6,652 nucleotides of DNA, taken from the NCBI GenBank assembly GCA_012033095.1, contig JAAUPO010000136.1:1-6652 (forward strand), written 5' to 3'. Position 1 is the stretch's first letter; every line of letters starts with the position of its first letter. Made by a program: the position numbers and the translations under genes. Below the pieces are notes generated by a model. The model saw only the letters and a program-made list of their open reading frames with translations. It searched no databases and was not told the DNA's origin. This document shows positions 1-6,520 of this stretch, in pieces. The stretch comes from Synechococcaceae cyanobacterium RL_1_2. Its GTDB lineage: Bacteria; Cyanobacteriota; Cyanobacteriia; Cyanobacteriales; JAAUPO01.

Positions 1-10
1 CTGATTGATC

Positions 11-64
11 ATGCCCCCCGGCCCCCATGTTGGGGAATGCCCCCCTGGCCCCCATGTTGGGGGA
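11..64. repeat. Two tandem GC-rich hairpin units
   Basis: Two near-identical units lie head to tail at 11-36 and 37-64. Each has a C6 run, then GGCCCCCATGTTGGGG or a close variant. Each unit can fold as a small hairpin; the second has CCCCC (49-53), loop ATGTT and GGGGG (59-63). The units resemble the right end of the ~120-bp repeat seen later (4789-4814, C-run, TTG, C-run, AGTCT, GGGG), so they may be a decayed or expanded end of that family. The relation is inferred by eye. Confidence 0.7.
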
Positions 65-81
65 GAAATTGGGGAGAAATT
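60..81. repeat. 11-bp direct tandem duplication
   Basis: The unit GGGGAGAAATT occurs twice in a row at 60-70 and 71-81, directly continuing the GC-rich units. It is followed by TTTGAAAAG, the same string found at the termini of the ~120-bp repeats, which strengthens the link to that family. Confidence 0.6.
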
Positions 82-197
82 TTTGAAAAGTCATTTTTGA
101 TTGGTCTAAGTACTTAAAAATTTACGCCTCGTTACATAGATCTAAGGTCTGGTCAACCCCTCCGTTATGATATGGGTAGGGAGAATCTGGATACTAA

Positions 198-215
198 ATC
201 ACAAAATTTTGTGAT
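198..215. promoter_or_regulatory. Perfect 18-bp palindrome, possible operator
   Basis: ATCACAAAATTTTGTGAT is a perfect inverted repeat with no spacer. Its shape suits a dimeric DNA-binding protein. The half-sites are in the opposite order to the CRP consensus (TGTGA then TCACA), so it is not a CRP-type site. It lies far (470 bp) from the kinase start, so it may serve a gene to the left of the window or an unseen transcript. Confidence 0.45.
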
Positions 216-304
216 CTGATGCGAATCTTGACCTCAGGTAATCTCGCGATCGGCTGCAAACATAATTATCTACAATTTATCTATCTATGATTTGTTTGAT
301 CGAT

Positions 305-328
305 ATTAATTACAGCATTAATTACAGC
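305..328. repeat. 12-bp tandem duplication
   Basis: The unit ATTAATTACAGC is repeated exactly at 305-316 and 317-328, followed by a partial third unit, TTAATTA. No function can be read from it. Confidence 0.7.
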
Positions 329-395
329 TTAATTATTTGTCGCGATCGCTATTCCCGATCATTTAATTACCAATTAACCAATTACTCTTACTAAG

Positions 396-423
396 ACTAT
401 TCCCATCCTGATGGGCTGATAGT
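396..423. promoter_or_regulatory. Imperfect inverted repeat
   Basis: CCCATC (402-407) and GATGGG (410-415) form an inner inverted repeat. ACTAT (396-400) and ATAGT (419-423) form an outer one with unequal bulges. No U-run follows, so it is a poor terminator. It sits immediately upstream of the candidate promoter and could be a regulator site. Confidence 0.35.
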
Positions 424-425
424 TA

Positions 426-455
426 TTGATCGCCGATGCCATCGGGTTTTATAAA
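426..455 (+). promoter_or_regulatory. Candidate promoter with palindrome in spacer
   Basis: TTGATC (426-431) resembles a -35 box and TATAAA (450-455) a -10 box, with an 18-bp spacer. Inside the spacer lies the palindrome CCGATGCCATCGG (433-445, 6-bp arms around one base), a position typical of repressor sites. If used, transcription would begin near 462 and leave a leader of about 225 bases before the kinase ATG. The call rests on consensus matching only. Confidence 0.35.
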
Positions 456-688
456 CTTATATTCAAAACTAAATTAACTAAATTAACAGGAGATAGCCCC
501 CTATTCCCTTAATCGCTTGAATAGTTTGCTCGGTGGGGCTACAGCCATAGGATTAATCGCGATCGAGTCCACCATTTACATCACCAGAACTCCATCATCC
601 TTAAGTTTTGCGATCGATCCTAGCTCTACTACCAGTCATTGTTGGTCTTTACTAAACCCTTTCCCTATAGATTCAACGAATTTATACT

Positions 689-2683
689 ATGGCGAATGAA
701 TCCCTTGCTTGCACACCTGAATTGAATGATAGTGAATGCTTACATGTTCTGTTAGTGGAAGCATCCCAAGTTCAAGGTAACCTTCTTCAGGAACTATTAA
801 CCAACAAAAATGATTATGGTATTCATCTTAATTTAACTTGGGTTCTCACCTTAGCCGATGGGTTAACTGCCATTGAAGCCCATGAATTTGATGTGGTGTT
901 ATTGGATCTAGATTTATTAGATGGCAAAGATGGTGAAGTGATTAGGACGATCAAAATCTATGATCCTAATGCCACCATCATTATTTTAACCAACACCCAT
1001 GAAGATAGTCTTAATGGGTCTTTAGAATATTTACGGGAAGGGGCCCAAGATTACTTGGTGAAATCCCATTTGTTTGGGGAAGCTCCTAACAATCAAGAAA
1101 TGATCTTTCGCTCAATTAATTATGCGTTAGAAAGAAATTATTTATTGCAACAATTGCAAAAAGAATATGAACAAACTAACGCAATTTTACAAGCAATTAA
1201 TGATACGGTGGTGGTCTGCGATCGCGATAATGTTTGTACCATTCTGCAAAATCAAAATGATAATTACTGTACCCTGATTTTCCATTATTTAATGCAGGTA
1301 ATTTCACAAGATAATTTAACCAACGCGATCGAAGAAGTGATTGGTACTAATCAAAAAAAATCCTCTTTTGGGACTACGCGATCGGCCAGAAAAAACATTA
1401 TTTTGCCCTCAATATTAGTCCGTTCAATGATCATCAAGTTATTTTATTGAATAACGATATTACCGAAATTAAAAAAGCTGAAATTATTATTAATCAAGAA
1501 AAACAAAAGTTACAAGCGGAGTTGGAAGAGCAGGCCTGGGAACAAAAGTTAACGAAAGAATCCTTGCAAAGGGAAAGGAATATTATCAGTAATATTTTTG
1601 CGACCACTTCTAGTATTTTTATCCTCACCGATCACCATGGGCGCATTGTGCGGTTAAACCAGGGGGCCACCAAAATCACGGGCTATGAATTTAATGAACT
1701 TTTTGGGAAATATTTCTGGGAGGTGTTTGCCCACCCAGAAGATCAAGACCAGTTTAAGGCTGTATTTGATGGCATTAGAGATAGTCTAGAGGATTGGCAT
1801 GGGGAACATCCCTGGATGCTCAAAAATCAAACTACTAAATTTATTGCTTGGAGTAACAGCGTCGTGGAGTCCGGGGGGGAAATAGCTTACTTTATTTGTA
1901 ATGGGGTAGATGTTTCTATGCACCAAGCGATCGAGGATGAATTAAAGGCCTCGATCGCCCAAAAGAAGAAATAACTAAACTCAAATCCCATTTTATTCGG
2001 GTAACTTCCCATGAATTTAGAACCCCATTGACGACGATTTTAGGATCGGTGGAAATTATTCGCTCCTATCGGGATTTAATTACCCCAGAAGAATACGACC
2101 AATATTTAGATCAAATTTCCAATACAACCCACCATTTAACGACAATGTTGGATGAGATTAATATTTTGGAATCCACGGAAAGCGAAGAGTTAGGAAAAAA
2201 TATTGATCAATTTGATCTGGTTTATTTTTTACAGGATATTTGCAAAACCTATAGCCATGCTACCTTGCCCCCCCGTATCCTTAATTTTGTTTGCGATCGG
2301 GAAAGCTTAATTGTGAATATGAGTCCGACCTTACTTAAAAATATTTTAAATAACCTGTTGAGCAATGCCCTTAAATATTCTCCAGATAATGCGGCGGTGA
2401 ATTTGGAATTGATTACCCTTGAGGAAGAAGTGATCATGAAGGTAACAGACCATGGCATTGGCATCCCTAAACAGGATCAAGAAAATCTGTTTCAATTTTT
2501 CCGTCGGGGAAGTAACACGAGTACTTTTGAGGGAACAGGTTTAGGTTTAATGATTGTGAAAAAGCGGTGATGATGCACCACGGTACCATCGATTTTGTGA
2601 CGGAAGAGGGGATCGGCACGACTTTTATTGTGACCTTACCGATCGTGTTAGAATCCCACCCGATCGTCCGTATCATTAGCTAA
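689..2683 (+). CDS. Hybrid sensor histidine kinase REC-PAS-PAS-HisKA-HATPase, three frameshifts
   Basis: A cytoplasmic-type two-component sensor kinase with no membrane segment; the signal is unknown. As read, it falls into 689-1450, a middle part to 1974, a third part to 2570, and a tail ending 2681-2683. Joining them gives about 665 residues. Domains: receiver ~18-135 with phosphoacceptor D73, T101 and K125; PAS-like ~160-250; coiled-coil linker with DITEIKKAE; PAS ~298-405; HisKA with SHEFRTP (phosphorylated H442); HATPase with N-box NNLLSNALKYS (N560), G1 DHGIGIP (D588), F-box FQFFRRG and G2 GTGLGL (616-621). Breaks are at A8 (1353-1360), A4 (1961-1964) and A5 (2559-2563); adding one A at each restores the frame, for example IVKKAVMMHHGTIDF across the last. 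The receiver has LLVEAS, so the second acidic pocket residue is Ala (A25). No ribosome site precedes the ATG at 689, so the start is uncertain by a few codons. The architecture is certain; the partner and target are unknown. Confidence 0.92.
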
Positions 2684-2704
2684 TTAGATAATTAGATAAT
2701 TAAT
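2681..2704. repeat. Three 8-bp tandem units at the kinase stop codon
   Basis: TAATTAGA, TAATTAGA and TAATTAAT follow each other directly. The first TAA is the kinase stop codon, and in-frame and out-of-frame TAA or TAG codons follow. The array abuts the MITE-like element and may reflect slippage or footprints of its insertion. Confidence 0.65.
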
Positions 2705-2706
2705 AT

Positions 2707-2828
2707 AGGACTTACGCCTAAGCCCCCAAAATCCACAAAATTGGGGGACTTGCTTGAACGATTGTCCCCAAATATCATGGTTTCTAGGACAGAATCGAAA
2801 TTTAATATTTAATTTGTGCGTAAGTCCT
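2707..2828. mobile_element. 122-bp MITE-like element with 11-bp terminal inverted repeats
   Basis: AGGACTTACGC (2707-2717) and its exact reverse complement GCGTAAGTCCT (2818-2828) bound a 122-bp segment with no coding capacity. This is the form of a miniature inverted-repeat element. Inside, CCCCCAA (2723-2729) and TTGGGGG (2741-2747) make a strong hairpin. No clear target-site duplication can be defined because the left flank is a tandem repeat. It lies between the 3' ends of two convergent genes, where the hairpin could also limit read-through. Termini beginning GGACTTACGC are, from memory, common in cyanobacterial intergenic repeats; the family is not assigned here. Confidence 0.75.
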
Positions 2829-2902
2829 GATTAGTGAAGGTTTAGGGACTAAAAGCACCAGTTAGGGAAGGTAAAGGAGACCGGGTGGGTTGGAGTTGGA
2901 GG

Positions 2903-3771
2903 TTATTGTCCTTTCATGCCCCCTAAATCCATGATGAACGGTGTGGTGGATTCACTGCCGGTATTTAAAATCATCGGCATTTGGCTGCCACCTTTTTCCC
3001 AAGCTTCAATAAAGCGTTGTTGATTTTCTAATTCTTGCCGTCGCAACGATAATTCTCCCCCTTGAATCTGTAAGGCTTCCGCTAGTAATCGTTGGGATTT
3101 GGCCTGCCCCTCCGCTTTTGCCACTTCCGCTTCGGCTAATTTTTGGGCTTCCTGCAAACGATAGGAGGCTTCCTGGGCTTTTTGTTGGGCCACTTCTTTT
3201 TGTTCTAGGGCGGCAATTACACCGTCGGCAAAATCTAAATCCTGTACCTGCACTCGCTTCGGGGAAATTTCTGGATATTCTTCTAACGCTGAGAAAACTG
3301 ATTCGCCGATTTCATTATCAATTTTTTCCCGTTCCGCGATCGTTTTTTGTAGATTACGGCGCACCAGTACGCTTTTAGCTTCGGTTTTAACGATATTGCT
3401 CAAAAAGTTATCTTGAAATTATTGATGCTTTTATAGTTGATATAAAAATCAACCACTTCGCTGGGTTTGAGGGAATAGGTTAATTGGGTATCAAGGAAAA
3501 TATTGTTACCTTCACTGGAGCTACCATCTAAATTTTCTAGCACTAGGGATTGTTGGGCGATGCTCAGGGTTTTAACTTTGGTGATGAAGGGTAATTTAAG
3601 ATGAAACCCTTGATCTAAATAGTTGCGGTGGGTTTTGCCTAGGGTGATTTTAACCCCCACTTCCCCTGGTTCAACGATCGCAAAACTTTGAAAACCCAAA
3701 ATCAGTAACCCGATCGCGGCAACCCCGATGCCATAAAAGGTGGTTATTTTTTTAAGATCCAATGTTTTCAT
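2903..3771 (-). CDS. SPFH/band-7 prohibitin-family membrane protein, one frameshift
   Basis: A prohibitin/stomatin-type scaffold protein, expected to assemble into ring or cage oligomers on a membrane; in bacteria such proteins often accompany membrane proteases. Reconstructed length is about 289 residues, close to cyanobacterial prohibitins. An N-terminal membrane helix spans ~11-33 (FYGIGVAAIGLLILGF). The band-7 domain begins with IVEPGEVGVKITLG, and an Ala/Glu/Gln-rich coiled coil covers ~187-253. FIEAWEKGGSQMP near the C-terminus resembles the IEKWDGKLP motif of the family. The frame breaks at AAA on the + strand (3416-3418); one extra base gives SINNFQDNFLSNIVKTEAK. The pieces as read are 3400-3780 and 2903-3403. 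I chose ATG 3771 over the in-frame TTG at 3780; neither has a strong ribosome site. It converges on the kinase gene across the MITE-like element. Confidence 0.9.
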
Positions 3772-3829
3772 GGTGTTCAAGCTAACCTATGGAGACGATA
3801 ACTTTATCTTTCCCTTAATTTAGCCCTAA

Positions 3830-3916
3830 TCAATATTTTCTTTGACAAAGTTCACAAACCGAACCCCAAGCCAATTTACTCCCTAAAGCCTCCAAGTTGG
3901 ACGGATCTGTATCCAT
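3830..3916 (-). CDS. Doubtful 28-residue ORF with CxxC, or gene remnant
   Basis: An ATG at 3916 opens a 28-codon frame ending at TGA 3830-3832, about 58 bases before the prohibitin ATG on the same strand. The peptide contains ALGSKLAWGSVCELCQRKY, with a CELC pair. The same frame stays open upstream of the ATG for about 14 codons (including SSWIQGTFSLGDM), back to a TAA. Composition looks protein-like, so it may be a tiny protein or the 3' end of a gene cut off near the repeat at 3999. AGGGG lies only two bases from the ATG, too close for a good ribosome site. I do not recognise the family. Confidence 0.25.
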   Translation of the reverse strand: MDTDPSNLEALGSKLAWGSVCELCQRKY

Positions 3917-3998
3917 ATCCCCTAAGGAAAAAGTCCCCTGAATCCAAGAGGACTCTAACTGTTAATGGTGGGTAGGATCTTAAGGGTTTAAATTTTAA

Positions 3999-4121
3999 AA
4001 CGTGTTTGAAAAGTATCAAATGTTGTGGAGTCGCCCCCTAAATCCCTCAATTTGGGGGACTTCATTGGTTAAAATCTAGGTGATTTCCCCTGGAATGGTG
4101 GGCAAGGGTTGCTTTTTAAAC
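3999..4121 (+). repeat. Intergenic repeat family, copy 1
   Basis: Begins AACGTGTTTGAAAAGTATC and ends near GCTTTTTAAAC, a degenerate mirror of its start (GTTTGAAAAGC). CCCCC (4034-4038), AAAT / ATTT and GGGGG (4054-4058) form a hairpin with one bulged T. It shares the start and the GGTTAAAATCTAGGTGATTT block with copy 2, but carries TTTGGGGGACTTCATTGG where copies 2 and 3 have TTTGGCGAACTTTATTG. It ends six bases beyond the stop codon of the secreted-protein gene on the minus strand, so it may supply that gene's 3' hairpin. It has no coding content. Confidence 0.9.
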
Positions 4122-4127
4122 ATCCTT

Positions 4128-4602
4128 TTAGCGATCGCAGTAGGCACTAGGATCTTGGGCTGTACTAAAATCAATCATTTGGATGTTAAAGGGATTGCTT
4201 TCTAAGGAATCAGAGACAATATCCACATACTTTGTTTCCGCATCACTATTGGTGGAGCTAGCAACCTTAGTCCATTGGCCATCCTTAAAGGAATACATTG
4301 CCGCTAAGTCCTGATTGTCGGGGACAAATTTTTTTGATCTTAAATCCGTTGACGGTATAACTAATGATATTGCCGTCGTGGCCCCCTAGCTTACCTCGCA
4401 CTTGAACAAAGTTTTTCGCCACATTACGATGAATGACTTGGAAGGTTCTGTCAGTGACGATCGCGTAATGTTGGGGCTGATTTAACACACGGCATTTAGT
4501 TTGGAGTTGGTGGCCGGTTTTGCCTTGGGCACTAGCTAAGCCAGCCCAAGATAGAGTTCCTAAGGTGGTAATAGCGATCAGATTTTTAATTACTCGATTC
4601 AT
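4128..4602 (-). CDS. Small secreted protein of unknown function, one frameshift
   Basis: Reconstructed length is 157 residues. A clear signal peptide (NRVIKNLIAITTLGTLSWAG, then LASA) probably is cut after ASA near residue 25, so the mature protein is periplasmic or exported. There is no lipobox Cys. Two Cys remain in the mature part (C37 and C155, three from the end) and could form a disulfide. The frame breaks in the T7 run on the + strand (4329-4335); removing one base gives KIKKFVPDNQDLAAMYSF and an open frame to TAA at 4128-4130, replacing an early stop at 4285. This is the only break in the window that needs a base removed. I chose ATG 4602 because it starts the signal peptide; an in-frame GTG further upstream would fall at the predicted transcription start. 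The family is not recognised. The gene is flanked by inverted copies 1 and 2 of the repeat. Confidence 0.75.
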
Positions 4603-4646
4603 GGGGGTTGCTCGACATTTGAGAAATTTCACCATTTTCACCATAA

Positions 4647-4678
4647 AGTATAAATTCTTTGCCCCAATTTGGGGTCAA
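4647..4678 (-). promoter_or_regulatory. Promoter of the secreted-protein gene with palindrome
   Basis: On the minus strand, TTGACC (4673-4678) and TATACT (4647-4652) match -35 and -10 boxes, five of six bases each. The spacer is 20 bp, longer than ideal. The palindrome CCCCAATTTGGGG (4662-4674) overlaps the -35 box and fills much of the spacer, where a repressor could sit. Predicted transcription start is near 4640, giving a leader of about 38 bases to ATG 4602. Confidence 0.5.
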
Positions 4679-4704
4679 TTGTTTTTCGGGGTGATGGCTA
4701 CAGC

Positions 4705-4735
4705 TCAATTCTGAGGCCCATCGCCTAAGAATTGA
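4705..4735. promoter_or_regulatory. 31-nt near-perfect stem-loop
   Basis: TCAATTCT (4705-4712) pairs with AGAATTGA (4728-4735). After one mismatch, AGGC pairs with GCCT around the loop CCATC. This is the longest hairpin of the window outside the repeats. No T-run follows on either strand, so it is not a typical terminator. It lies just upstream of the secreted-protein promoter and could be a binding site or the trace of another element. Confidence 0.45.
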
Positions 4736-4779
4736 ACTTTTGATTAATTTGATTAAATTGTCATGATCCCTAAGAATGG

Positions 4780-4902
4780 GTTTGAAAAGCCCCCCTTGCC
4801 CCCCAGTCTGGGGAAATCACCTAGATTTTAACCAATAAAGTTCGCCAAATTGGGGGATTTAGGGGGGCGACTCCACAACATTTGATACTTTTCAAACACG
4901 TT
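4780..4902 (-). repeat. Intergenic repeat family, copy 2 (inverted, most complete)
   Basis: Read on the minus strand it matches copies 1 and 3. The termini are GTTTGAAAAG (4780-4789) and CTTTTCAAAC (4888-4897), perfect 10-bp inverted repeats. Similarity continues outward: the left flank reads TAAGAATGG and the right flank, reverse complemented, TTAGAACGT. This is a MITE-like form about 118 bp long without coding content. Its inner arm ends about 80 bp before purH and about 10 bp before where a -35 box would lie. One C-run differs from the other copies (C6 against C5). Confidence 0.92.
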
Positions 4903-4935
4903 CTAAGCTCAGTTTCTCGCTTTAGGGCTTGATAG

Positions 4936-4970
4936 TATAATTGTCTGCTGTTGTCCCCGCCCCGAAGGAG
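4936..4970 (+). promoter_or_regulatory. purH -10 box and ribosome binding site
   Basis: TATAAT (4936-4941) is a perfect -10 box; no good -35 is visible 17 bp upstream (TTTCTC at 4913-4918). AAGGAG (4965-4970) is a strong Shine-Dalgarno site eight bases before ATG 4979, which fixes the purH start. The leader would be about 30 bases. Confidence 0.7.
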
Positions 4971-4978
4971 TTATTACG

Positions 4979-6512
4979 ATGGCGATCGCGTTGATTAGTG
5001 TGTCCGATAAAACTGGCATTGTGGAATTTGCCCAAGCCCTAGTGGAAAAGTTTGGTTTTACGATTATTAGTAGTGGGGGCACCGCAAAATCTTTACAGGC
5101 AGCGGGGATTCCAGTTACCAAGGTGGGGGACTACACCCGATCGCCAGAAATTTTGGGGGACGGGTCAAAACCTTACACCCAAGAATCCATGGTGGCATTT
5201 TGGCCCGACCGGATCAGGCCAGCGATCGTGAGGATCTGACTGCCAATGACATTAACCCCATTGATCTCGTCGTAGTTAATCTTTATCCCTTTGAAGCAAC
5301 GGTGGCTAAAGCTGGGGTTACCATGGCGGAAGCGATCGAAAATATTGATATTGGTGGGCCCACCATGTTGCGGGCGGCAGCGAAGAATTTTAACTATGTC
5401 ACCGTTATTACTAATCCCCAAAACTATGATCGCTGTCTGACGGAATTAGAAGCCCATAACGGCACTACGACCCTAGAATTTAGACAAGCGATGGCCCTAG
5501 AAACCTTTGCCCTCACCAATAGTTACGATCAAGCCATCACCAACTATCTATCGGCACATACCGAGCAGGCCCCAGACCGATTTGGTTTATCGGGTACAGC
5601 GGTGGCCACCCTGCGTTACGGGGAAAATCCCCACCAACAGGCCACCTGGTATCAAACTGGTACCCAGGATCAGGGCTGGGCTGGGGCCACTCAATTACAG
5701 GGCAAGGAATTAAGTTATAACAATTTAGTCGATTTAGAAGCCGCCCGGGCCATCATTGCGGAGTTCCCTGCTGATCGGCCTGCGGCTGCGGTGTTAAAGC
5801 ATACTAATCCCTGCGGTGCCGCGATCGCCGATGATTTGGCCACCGCCTATGAAAAAGCGTTTAATGCTGATGCCGTTTCTGCTTTTGGGGGGATTGTGGC
5901 CCTCAATCGCCCCATCGATGAAGCCACCGCCCAGGCCCTCACCACCACCTTTTTAGAATGTGTGGTTGCGCCAGGATGTGACCCAACAGCCCAAGCTATC
6001 CTAGCCAAGAAAAAAAATCTGCGGATCTTAACTTTAACTGATTTAAAAGCAGGGCCTCTCTATACTGTGAAAGCGATCGCGGGGGGATTTCTCACCCAAA
6101 AACGGGACACCGCCATGGAACTACCCGCAGACTGGGATATTGTTACCGAAAAACAACCCACCCCCGAACAAATGGCCGAACTTCTCTTTGCGTGGCGAGT
6201 GGTTAAACATGTTAAATCTAACGCGATCGCAGTCACCAAAAACCTAGTTACCCTTGGGATTGGGGCCGGTCAAATGAACCGGGTTGGAGCCGCAGCGATC
6301 GCCCTTAACCAAGCAGGAGCTGAAGCCCAAAACGCCTTTTTAGCAAGTGATGCCTTTTCCCCTTTGATGACTCCGTGCGCACAGCCGCCGCCGCTGGCAT
6401 TATTGGCATTGTGCAACCTGGGGGATCGATCCGAGATCAAGACTCGATCGCCGCAGCCAATGAACTCGGTCTGATCATGGCCTTTACTGGGGTTAGACAT
6501 TTTCTCCATTAA
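4979..6512 (+). CDS. purH: Bifunctional AICAR formyltransferase/IMP cyclohydrolase PurH, two frameshifts
   Basis: Catalyses the last two steps of purine synthesis: AICAR plus 10-formyl-THF to FAICAR, then cyclisation to IMP. Reconstructed length is 511 residues, normal for PurH. The N-terminal cyclohydrolase domain shows SVSDKTG, SSGGTAK, the restored GGRVKTLHP and IHGG, NLYPFE, and [17 protein letters not shown]. The transformylase domain shows [31 protein letters not shown] (catalytic K274-H275), [35 protein letters not shown] and the restored [19 protein letters not shown], ending FTGVRHFLH. Frame breaks: G5 at 5155-5159 and T4 at 6355-6358; one added base at each restores the family sequence. 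As read, translation stops at 5239 and a second open frame stops at 6474. TRSPEIL replaces the more usual TGSPEIL. The gene stands alone between inverted repeat copies 2 and 3. Confidence 0.97.
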
Positions 6513-6520
6513 ACCCAAGG

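Larger units (their letters stand above)
82..688. other. Non-coding upstream region of the kinase gene
   Basis: No convincing gene was found on either strand in this AT-rich stretch. It holds an 18-bp palindrome (198-215), a 12-bp tandem duplication (305-328), one HIP1 octamer (342-349), an imperfect inverted repeat (396-423) and a possible promoter (426-455). AGGAGA at 488-493 resembles a Shine-Dalgarno site, but no ATG, GTG or TTG follows at a usable distance. A 60-codon open frame from a TTG at 517 has no ribosome site and no recognisable protein features. Confidence 0.6.

Noticed and set aside
11..81. CRISPR-like array at the left end
   Set aside because: The units are directly adjacent without unique spacers, so this is a simple tandem repeat.
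198..215. CRP/cAMP receptor site
   Set aside because: Half-sites are in reverse order relative to TGTGA-N6-TCACA.
517..699. 60-codon open frame starting at TTG, overlapping the kinase start
   Set aside because: No ribosome site at a usable distance, Ser/Thr-rich sequence without domain features, and a stop inside the kinase frame. Treated as non-coding.
1958..1970. Programmed -1 ribosomal frameshift at CCCAAAAG in the kinase
   Set aside because: The codon phase does not fit the X XXY YYZ slippery pattern, and simple loss of one A explains the break.
2249..2676. Two minus-strand open frames inside the kinase gene
   Set aside because: They are antisense to conserved HATPase motifs and have no protein features of their own.
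3118..3378. Plus-strand open frame of 86 codons
   Set aside because: Antisense to the prohibitin coiled-coil region, whose reading frame is clearly the coding one.
4520..4714. Plus-strand open frame of 64 codons
   Set aside because: Antisense to the signal peptide and promoter of the secreted-protein gene; no ribosome site.
4909..6518. Other open frames overlapping purH on both strands
   Set aside because: All overlap conserved PurH motifs in another frame or on the other strand.
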